Program-made: the position numbers and the translations under genes
From: Candidatus Phascolarctobacterium caballi
Lineage (GTDB): Bacteria; Bacillota; Negativicutes; Acidaminococcales; Acidaminococcaceae
Assembly (NCBI GenBank): GCA_018065225.1
Contig: JAGHTS010000140.1
Location: forward strand, 1-6,339
Direction of reading: 5' to 3'
Length of the DNA stretch: 6,339 nt
Notes under the pieces: generated by a model
Seen by the model: only the letters and a program-made list of their open reading frames with translations
Databases searched by the model: none
What the model was told of the DNA's origin: nothing
Shown: one piece after another, positions 1-5,247 of the stretch
Layout: every line of letters begins with the position of its first letter
How positions within the stretch are numbered: the first letter of the stretch is position 1

Positions 1-24
1 TTACAAAGCAGCAAAAATTAAAGT

Positions 25-63
25 AAAAGTTACGTAACTTTTGGCAGATGTTACGTAACTTTT
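25..63. promoter_or_regulatory. Tandem palindromes, candidate operator
   Basis: Positions 25-42 form a perfect 18-bp palindrome, AAAAGTTACGTAACTTTT. Its core GTTACGTAAC recurs perfectly at 50-59, and the 14-mer GTTACGTAACTTTT is an exact direct repeat (29-42 and 50-63). The centres are 21 bp apart, about two helical turns, which would place two bound dimers on the same face of the DNA. A weak -10-like TATAAA lies on the minus strand at 66-61, so the sites could overlap a promoter of a minus-strand gene beyond the left edge. I do not recognise the regulator. The repeat and symmetry are directly visible; the operator role is inferred. Confidence 0.5.
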
Positions 64-111
64 ATAAACACATTTTTGTGAAATTTGGCATTTACAAAAC
101 AAAATATCTAT

Positions 112-154
112 AAAAAAAGACGGTTGTTAAATTATCATTTAACAACCGTCTTTT
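112..154 (-). terminator. Intrinsic terminator after tRNA-Gly and the aro operon
   Basis: The arms at 138-154 and 115-131 are perfectly complementary over 17 bp with a 6-nt loop (132-137). On the minus strand the stem is followed by an uninterrupted T run at 118-112, as in a Rho-independent terminator. It begins 5 nt after the CCA end of the tRNA. It is the first terminator downstream of the aro operon, so it probably ends both the tRNA transcript and operon read-through. On the plus strand the tail (CTTTTAATTTG) is weaker, so some bidirectional activity is possible. Confidence 0.9.
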
Positions 155-158
155 AATT

Positions 159-232
159 TGGAGCGGGCGATGGGAATCGAACCCACAACATCAGCTTGGA
201 AGGCTGGAGTTTTACCACTAAACTACACCCGC
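159..232 (-). tRNA. tRNA-Gly, anticodon UCC
   Basis: This 74-nt gene folds as a full cloverleaf. The acceptor stem pairs 232-226 (GCGGGTG) with 169-163 (CGCCCGC), including one U-G wobble. The D arm contains AGTGGT, the anticodon loop is CTTCCAA (202-196) with anticodon TCC at 200-198, and the T arm contains GTTCGATTC. The discriminator is U (162), and the 3' CCA is encoded (161-159). It decodes GGA and, by wobble, GGG glycine codons. The outermost anticodon-stem pair is a C-A mismatch (207/191, tRNA positions 27-43); such mismatches occur in functional tRNAs. It has its own promoter just upstream and a terminator 5 nt downstream. Confidence 0.97.
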
Positions 233-251
233 ATAAACTGTCACGTGCAAG

Positions 252-280
252 ATTATAACACAACATCAAACTGATTGCAA
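252..280 (-). promoter_or_regulatory. Promoter of tRNA-Gly
   Basis: On the minus strand a consensus TATAAT -10 box (257-252) is preceded by TGT, giving an extended -10 (TGTTATAAT). It lies 17 bp downstream of TTGCAA (280-275), a 4/6 match to the -35 consensus. Initiation 6-7 nt downstream (about 245) would give a leader of roughly 13 nt before the tRNA at 232. It sits entirely in the 64-nt gap after the DAHP synthase stop, so the tRNA need not depend on operon read-through. Confidence 0.8.
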
Positions 281-296
281 ACACTAATGGCAAAAT

Positions 297-1325
297 TTAA
301 ATATTTTCTGCCAAAGTATAAATCAGCCGTTCTGTTTTTTCCCACCCCAAACATGGGTCAGTAATTGATTTTCCGTAAATTTTGCCATCAATACTTTGCG
401 AGCCGTCTTCAAGATAACTTTCCACCATAAACCCTTTTAACATCTTTTTGACATCCTCATCATGTTTTCTGTTTTGCAAAACAGTTTTAATAATTTCAAT
501 CTGCTTAAACGGGTCTTTGCCGCTGTTGGCATGGTTACAATCAACTATAACTGCAGGGTTAACCAAATTCATCTTTGTATATATGTCCATAACCGCCAAA
601 ATATTGTCATTTTGATAATTGGAATAATTCTGTCCCAATCTGTCAGTGTAGCCACGTAAAACTGCATGAGCCAGCACATTTCCATGTGAATGAGCCGCCC
701 AACCTCTATAAACAAATGAATGTGGATGCTGTGCCGCATATATCGCATTCATCATTACACTCAAATCACCGCTTGTTGGATTTTTCATTCCCACAGGCAC
801 ATCTATTCCACTTGCAGTAAACCTGTGTTGCTGGTCTTCTACAGACCTTGCCCCGACCGAAACGTACCCTAATAAATCATCCACATATTTGTAATTTTCA
901 GGATATAAAAGCTCATCTGCTGTTGTCAGTCCTGTTGTACCGACAACTTTGCTGTGCAAACTTCTAACCGCAATAATCCCGTTAAACAAATCCGGATGTT
1001 CTGTTTGTTCAGGTTGGTGCAAAATTCCCATATAACCGTCACAAATTGTCCTTGGCTTGTTTGTATAGACACGGGGAATAATATATAAAACATCCTTAAC
1101 TTTTTCCTGCACTTTTGCCAAACGTGAACAATAATCCAAAACAGCATCACTGTCATTGGCAGAGCAAGGTCCCACAATCAATACAAATTTGTTTGTTTTT
1201 CCCAAAAAAACCGCCTTTAATTCATTTTGCCGTTCCGCAATAATTTTCTGCATTTCTGCAGTTAACGGATAGAGTTTTTTGGTTTCCAATGGTATTGGCA
1301 ATTTTTTTTCAAAATCCATATTCAT
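297..1325 (-). CDS. 3-deoxy-7-phosphoheptulonate (DAHP) synthase, class I AroFGH type
   Basis: This 342-aa cytosolic enzyme condenses PEP with erythrose-4-phosphate to DAHP, the committed step of the shikimate pathway. It is close in length to E. coli AroG (350 aa), and the TIM-barrel motifs occur in order: GPCS with metal ligand Cys54; PRVYTNKPRT with Arg85, Lys90 and Arg92; GARSVEDQQHR with Arg168; PVGMKNPTSG with Lys181; LRG with Arg224; VDCNHANSGK with metal ligand His265; Glu302; and ITDPCLGW with Asp323. The insertion YRGWAAHSHGN (206-216) is of the type I associate with Firmicutes homologues. One oddity is Met99 in DGYMG, where relatives usually have Lys. There is no separate ACT or chorismate-mutase domain. 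The gene is last in the operon, 3 bp after aroA. The first ATG is chosen because GAGG lies 9 nt upstream; a second ATG two codons later is less well placed. The family is certain; whether Phe or Tyr inhibits the enzyme cannot be read. Confidence 0.96.
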   Translation of the reverse strand: MNMDFEKKLPIPLETKKLYPLTAEMQKIIAERQNELKAVFLGKTNKFVLIVGPCSANDSDAVLDYCSRLAKVQEKVKDVLYIIPRVYTNKPRTICDGYMGILHQPEQTEHPDLFNGIIAVRSLHSKVVGTTGLTTADELLYPENYKYVDDLLGYVSVGARSVEDQQHRFTASGIDVPVGMKNPTSGDLSVMMNAIYAAQHPHSFVYRGWAAHSHGNVLAHAVLRGYTDRLGQNYSNYQNDNILAVMDIYTKMNLVNPAVIVDCNHANSGKDPFKQIEIIKTVLQNRKHDEDVKKMLKGFMVESYLEDGSQSIDGKIYGKSITDPCLGWEKTERLIYTLAENI

Positions 1326-1328
1326 AAT

Positions 1329-2477
1329 TTATTCCCTCACGCTGATTTGCATACCCAAGTTTTGCAATACTGCAAAAAAATCAGGCCAACTCTTTTTTAC
1401 ACTTTCCACACCAGTAAGTACACCGCCAGTTTTACTTAACAATAACGTCATTGCCATAATAACACGGTGATCATTATGCCCGTCAACTGCCACTCTTGGT
1501 GCTTGCAATTTTGAAGCCATTATTTTCAATAAATTATTTCCTTTTTCTGTTTTTATCCCAAATTTTGCCATTTCTGCAATCATGTCATCCAAGCGGTTAC
1601 TTTCTTTGTTTTGCAAACGGTTTGTGCCAAAAAATGTACCGCCTTTTAACAATGCCGCCGTCACAAACATAATTGGTGCCAAATCTGGATAATCTGTCAA
1701 ATCTATTTGGGCATTGTTATGTTGTAATTGTTCATAAAATTTTAAACAAATCTTATCCCCTTGTTGGCTGTCGGCATTAAGACCTTGAATTACTATCCTG
1801 CCCCCGACATTGTTAAACCCATATAACACAGCCCCATTTGACCAATCTCCCTCAACTTCAACTGCTGGCATCTTATATTTTTGCCCGCCCGGAATAAAAA
1901 ATTCATTTTCATTATTCAAACTAATTTCTATACCGGATTTTTGCAAAACTTGTAATGTTAAATTAAGATATGGCTTGCTAACCAAAGGCGGGATAATTGT
2001 TATAGTACTGTCACCCTGTAAAAGAGGTAAAGCAAACAACAACCCGCTAATATACTGACTGCTAATACTGCCGTCAACTTCATATTTGCCTGATGTTAAA
2101 TTTCCGTCCAACAAAATTTTATTTTCTGTTACACAAAAATGAATATTTTTGTCCGCAAAAATCTTGGCATAAGCATTTGCACCACGTTGCAACAAAATTT
2201 TTTTACCTGTAAATGCCGCTTTGTTATTAAAAACCAACGATAAAGGAATTAAAAACCGCAATGTACTGGCACTTTCATTACAAAAAAAATCATCGTCCAA
2301 AGACAATTTTTTCAAACAATTACGTGTTGCAACAATATCGTCACACTCATTAACATTCTTTGCCAATAAAACATTCCCTGACAAATGAGCTGCAATTAAA
2401 TAACGGTGGCTTAAACTTTTTGAAGCCGGAACCGTTGCCTTTCCGTCGGGGACAAACGGCTTAATTTCTGCCCACAT
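1329..2477 (-). CDS. aroA: 3-phosphoshikimate 1-carboxyvinyltransferase (EPSP synthase)
   Basis: This enzyme transfers the enolpyruvyl group of PEP to shikimate-3-phosphate. The chosen start (ATG 2477-2475) gives 382 aa, has AGGGCGG 6 nt upstream and begins directly with the family N-terminus. An in-frame ATG at 2561 would add 28 non-homologous residues inside aroQ and is rejected. Visible motifs are PASKSLSHR (Lys20, Ser21, Arg25, shikimate-3-phosphate site), STLRF (Arg74), SSQYISG (139-145), DYPDLAP (Asp265, matching catalytic E. coli Asp313), KESNRL (Glu292, Arg295), NDHR (335-338) and KKSWPDFF (Lys362). Two oddities stand out. Ala70 occupies the position of E. coli Gly96, and the stretch from Asp47 to Arg74 is about 24 residues shorter than in E. 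coli, explaining much of the size difference from the usual roughly 427 aa. The gene overlaps aroQ by 17 bp. Confidence 0.95.
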   Translation of the reverse strand: MWAEIKPFVPDGKATVPASKSLSHRYLIAAHLSGNVLLAKNVNECDDIVATRNCLKKLSLDDDFFCNESASTLRFLIPLSLVFNNKAAFTGKKILLQRGANAYAKIFADKNIHFCVTENKILLDGNLTSGKYEVDGSISSQYISGLLFALPLLQGDSTITIIPPLVSKPYLNLTLQVLQKSGIEISLNNENEFFIPGGQKYKMPAVEVEGDWSNGAVLYGFNNVGGRIVIQGLNADSQQGDKICLKFYEQLQHNNAQIDLTDYPDLAPIMFVTAALLKGGTFFGTNRLQNKESNRLDDMIAEMAKFGIKTEKGNNLLKIMASKLQAPRVAVDGHNDHRVIMAMTLLLSKTGGVLTGVESVKKSWPDFFAVLQNLGMQISVRE

Positions 2478-2913
2478 TATTTGCCGCCCTGTTTTGCAGA
2501 TATTCAAGCGCTTCCAAATATCCGTTAATGCCATGCCCCACAATGGAATGAACAACAACATCTTTAATATAGTTAATTTTTCGGAAATCTTCCCTTTTGT
2601 CTATATCCGATATATGGACTTCCACCGTTGGAATATGTACCGCTTTAATCGCATCCCTAATTGCTATACTGGTATGTGTATAAGCCGCAGGATTAATTAC
2701 AATACCATCATATTTTTGACGATATGCATTTTGAACAGCATCAATCAACACCCCTTCGTGATTGGACTGCAAACAACGAATTTCAAGATTATTTTTTTTG
2801 CCATAGTTATATATATTATCCAGCAATTTTTGAAAAGTAACAGCACCATACACATCCGGTTCACGAATACCCAGCAAGTTCATATTTGGTCCGTTAAGCA
2901 CTAATATTTTCAT
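2461..2913 (-). CDS. aroQ: 3-dehydroquinate dehydratase, type II
   Basis: This cytosolic enzyme removes water from 3-dehydroquinate to give 3-dehydroshikimate, the third step. At 150 aa it has the usual length of the type II fold, which typically forms a dodecamer. Diagnostic motifs are NGPNMNLLG (7-15, Asn12), REPDVYG (17-23) with catalytic Tyr22 and lid residue Arg17, QSNHEG (49-54), INPAAYTHTS (73-82) with Asn74 and His80, and EVHIS (98-102) with Glu98 and catalytic His100. The usual Asn after EVHIS is Asp103 here, a small departure. The start is supported by GGAG 8 nt upstream. The gene overlaps the end of aroE-aroK by 20 bp and the start of aroA by 17 bp. Type I (AroD) is excluded because none of its Schiff-base lysine motifs are present. 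Confidence 0.97.
   Translation of the reverse strand: MKILVLNGPNMNLLGIREPDVYGAVTFQKLLDNIYNYGKKNNLEIRCLQSNHEGVLIDAVQNAYRQKYDGIVINPAAYTHTSIAIRDAIKAVHIPTVEVHISDIDKREDFRKINYIKDVVVHSIVGHGINGYLEALEYLQNRAANNVGRN
2484..2490 (-). promoter_or_regulatory. Ribosome binding site deciding the aroA start
   Basis: AGGGCGG (2490-2484) lies 6 nt before the ATG at 2477, inside the end of aroQ. It is an imperfect but purine-rich match to the anti-Shine-Dalgarno sequence. It supports the 382-aa aroA product over the longer reading frame opening at 2561. Confidence 0.7.
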
Positions 2914-4153
2914 TATATCTTCTCCATTCTTTTAAAATTAAGTTAGCAGTTTCTTCCACTCCGCCATTGCCGTCAAGACAAATGTCTGCGGAATTTTTAT
3001 ATACCAAATATCTGTCTTCAAACATCTTTTGCAGTTTGGTTTTGTTATCACTTAAAGGACGGTCACTACTAACTTGCAATAAATTAAAATCTCTGTCCAA
3101 GAAAAAAACAACCCCGTTATGTTTTAAATTTTTGATATTTTGTCCGTTTAAAACAGCACCACCACCAGTTGCTATAACTATACCGTTTTGCATACTGATT
3201 TCTTTAATAATATTTGTTTCCCGTTTCCTAAATTCGCTTTCCCCATAATTTTTAAGAAAATCGTCTACCTTACACCCCAATTTTCCTGCCAACAAAACAT
3301 CCGTATCCACAAAATTACGCTTTAATTTTGCTGCCAAACATTTTCCGACAGAACTTTTCCCGCAAGACGGCATACCCGTCAACACAATATTTTGTTTTTC
3401 CGTCAATAATTCCAAATAAACTTTTTTTACAACCGTTGCATCCGGTTTGATGTTTTGAAAAAGTGCAGACGCATAAACCGCCTGTGCCACCAACATATAA
3501 AGACCGCCACAATATTTAATCTTTTTCCCCATTGCCGCCAACTGCAAATCAGTACGCAAAGGATTATATATAACATCTGCAACACCTTGCAAATTTGCAA
3601 ATTTACTTATATCCAAAGGTACACAATCCATATCCGCAAACATCCCCACAGGCGTAGTATTAACAATAAAATCTGCATCAGAATGTTTTAGATAAACATC
3701 ATCATAACTGACTGCATTTGTCGCACCGCTATGTGAAACTTTAATGACATTGTCACAATTAAAAAAATTCAATACTGCTGTTACTGTTTTGGACGTACCT
3801 CCAGTTCCTAAAACTAATACTTTTTTGTTTTTTACATTAAATTTGTTGTGACACAAAAGTGATTTAAATCCGGCAAAATCCGTATTATCACCAAATAGCT
3901 TGCCCTTAACATTGACCACAGTATTTACCGCCCCAATATTTTGAGCAGTATCTGACATCACGTCCAAAAAAGAAAGGACTTTCTCTTTATAGGGAACTGT
4001 GACATTAATTCCTTTAAAATTTCGCTCCCTAAAAAATCTCGCTAATTGTTCCGGCTCCAGTTCCAGCAAATCATATTGATAATTGCCAATTTTACCATGT
4101 AATTCTTTAGAAAAACTATGCCCAAGTTGCCTGCCAATTAAACCAAATTGCAT
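2894..4153 (-). CDS. Bifunctional shikimate dehydrogenase / shikimate kinase (AroE-AroK fusion)
   Basis: One uninterrupted 419-aa frame carries two complete enzymes. Residues 1 to about 250 are NADP-type shikimate dehydrogenase (3-dehydroshikimate to shikimate): GHSFS with Ser13 and Ser15, NVTVPYKE with catalytic Lys56, AVNT with Asn77, DNTDFAG with catalytic Asp92, the Rossmann loop GTGGTSKT (116-123), NTTPVGM and MLVAQA with Gln224. Residues from about 254 on are shikimate kinase (ATP-dependent 3-phosphorylation): Walker A GMPSCGKS (260-267), DTD (Asp283, Asp285), ESEFRKRE with Arg309, GGGA (330-333), lid DRPL with Arg365, and RYLVY with Arg381. The linker is only a few residues. His141 (VSHSG) stands where relatives have the Arg that grips the NADP 2'-phosphate. 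The start has AAGGA 6-7 nt upstream and overlaps aroC by 16 bp. Steps 4 and 5 are consecutive, so product hand-over is plausible but unproven. Confidence 0.95.
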   Translation of the reverse strand: MQFGLIGRQLGHSFSKELHGKIGNYQYDLLELEPEQLARFFRERNFKGINVTVPYKEKVLSFLDVMSDTAQNIGAVNTVVNVKGKLFGDNTDFAGFKSLLCHNKFNVKNKKVLVLGTGGTSKTVTAVLNFFNCDNVIKVSHSGATNAVSYDDVYLKHSDADFIVNTTPVGMFADMDCVPLDISKFANLQGVADVIYNPLRTDLQLAAMGKKIKYCGGLYMLVAQAVYASALFQNIKPDATVVKKVYLELLTEKQNIVLTGMPSCGKSSVGKCLAAKLKRNFVDTDVLLAGKLGCKVDDFLKNYGESEFRKRETNIIKEISMQNGIVIATGGGAVLNGQNIKNLKHNGVVFFLDRDFNLLQVSSDRPLSDNKTKLQKMFEDRYLVYKNSADICLDGNGGVEETANLILKEWRRYNENISA

Positions 4154-5247
4154 AACAAATCCTTTTTAACAAGAATGTCCGCCCCATAACGTTGTGACAA
4201 CATGTCTGCAACAACAAGTGCAGTTACACTGTCTATCACAGGACAAATTCTGCGGATAATAGCCGGATCATGTCGTCCCTTAAGTTCCATTATCACATTT
4301 TCATTTTTTACAAAATCAATGGTTTCCTGTGCTTTGCCAATAGAAGCAGTTGGTTTGACTACACATTGAAAAACAACTGGCATCCCATTTGTCAAGCCGC
4401 CATTAATACCGCCATTATTATTTGTCTTTGTACTTACTTTTTCATCTTTTATAACAAAACTGTCATTGACCTCACTGCCTTTTTTATTAGCAAATGCGAA
4501 ACCCAACCCAAACTCAATACCCTTAATACCACCAATACTAAAAATAATGTGGCTTAACATACTTTCAAAACCATCAAACCACGGCTCACCCAAACCAGCA
4601 GGCAAACCATAAATTCCAGTTTGAACCAACCCGCCAATACTGTCTTTATCGTCAGCTGCCCGCATAATAACTTCCGTCATCTTTTTCTCAACGCCAAATT
4701 CCAAAACAGGAAAACTTCTTTTACTTAAAAAATCAAGATCATTGGGCAAAATTTCAAAATTACGGTCACAAATACTGCCACATTGCAAAATATGCGTACC
4801 AACTTTAATGCCAAGATTGTTTAACACAGGCAATAAAATACCACCAACCGCCACCAGTGCAGCAGTAACACGACCGCTAAAATGACCGCCGCCCCTATAA
4901 TCTTCAAAGCCACCATAACGTTTCCTTGCAACATAATCAACATGACTTGGTCTGGCTATACCATACTGATAATCACCACTATGCATATCCTTATTTTGAA
5001 TTGCCAATGTTAATGGGGTGCCAGTCGTATAATTATTAAAGACGCCACTCAAAATTGAAACTTTATCTTCTTCTTGCCGCATTGTAGCCGTTTTATCCTT
5101 TGGATGACGCAAATGAAGCATTTCATTTATATTTGCCATACTTACACCTATTCCCGCAGGCAAACCATCAAGTACTGCCCCTACCGCCATACCATGACTT
5201 TCACCAAACACTGTTACAATGATACTATTACCAAAAGTATTTTTCAT
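4138..5247 (-). CDS. aroC: Chorismate synthase
   Basis: This enzyme performs the FMN-dependent anti-1,4-elimination of phosphate from EPSP to give chorismate, the seventh and last step. It needs reduced FMN. The product is 369 aa, close to E. coli AroC (361 aa). Signature motifs are FGESHG with catalytic His18, LRHPKDKTATMRQEEDKV (46-63), ARPSHVDY with catalytic His102, EDYRGGGHFSGR (115-126), GEPWFDGFESMLSH (220-233), NNNGGINGG (276-284), KPTASI (298-303) and GRHDPAI with Asp327. RPSH replaces the more common RPGH, and HFSGR the common RSSAR, variants I associate with low-GC anaerobes. The ATG overlaps the aroB stop as ATGA, with GGAG 8 nt upstream inside aroB, a classical translational-coupling arrangement. 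No flavin reductase domain is fused, so FMN must be reduced by another enzyme. Confidence 0.97.
   Translation of the reverse strand: MKNTFGNSIIVTVFGESHGMAVGAVLDGLPAGIGVSMANINEMLHLRHPKDKTATMRQEEDKVSILSGVFNNYTTGTPLTLAIQNKDMHSGDYQYGIARPSHVDYVARKRYGGFEDYRGGGHFSGRVTAALVAVGGILLPVLNNLGIKVGTHILQCGSICDRNFEILPNDLDFLSKRSFPVLEFGVEKKMTEVIMRAADDKDSIGGLVQTGIYGLPAGLGEPWFDGFESMLSHIIFSIGGIKGIEFGLGFAFANKKGSEVNDSFVIKDEKVSTKTNNNGGINGGLTNGMPVVFQCVVKPTASIGKAQETIDFVKNENVIMELKGRHDPAIIRRICPVIDSVTALVVADMLSQRYGADILVKKDLLCNLV

Noticed and set aside
1..60. Possible end of a neighbouring gene (TTA at 1-3 on the minus strand, or plus-strand stops at 19-21 or 35-37).
   Set aside because: Too few residues are visible to support any frame, and the minus-strand frame would run through the palindromes without a start codon.
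69..100. Rex-like imperfect inverted repeat (TTTTGTGAAAT ... ATTTACAAAA).
   Set aside because: The half-sites differ by a missing base and the spacing does not fit the Rex consensus. It is not separable from A/T-rich background.
41..114. Plus-strand promoter-like pairs: TTGGCA 41-46 with TATAAA 63-68 (16-bp spacer), and TTGGCA 85-90 with TATAAA 109-114 (18-bp spacer).
   Set aside because: Any transcript would run at once into the 115-154 hairpin and then antisense through the tRNA and aro operon. In such AT-rich sequence these matches are expected by chance.
159..232. tRNA-Gly as an attachment site for an integrated element.
   Set aside because: There is no integrase and no repeat of the tRNA 3' end in the window; the flanks are a terminator and housekeeping genes.
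243..248. CACGTG palindrome around the tRNA transcription start.
   Set aside because: It is only 6 bp, without a second copy or extended symmetry.
2478..2561. Longer aroA opening at an ATG at 2561 (28 extra residues).
   Set aside because: The extension lies entirely within aroQ and does not resemble an EPSP synthase N-terminus. The ATG at 2477 has a ribosome binding site and starts the family fold directly.
462..4557. Many open frames of 60-140 codons on the plus strand opposite the aro genes.
   Set aside because: They are antisense to clear enzyme genes, have low-complexity composition and show no recognisable motif. They look like by-products of AT-rich coding sequence.
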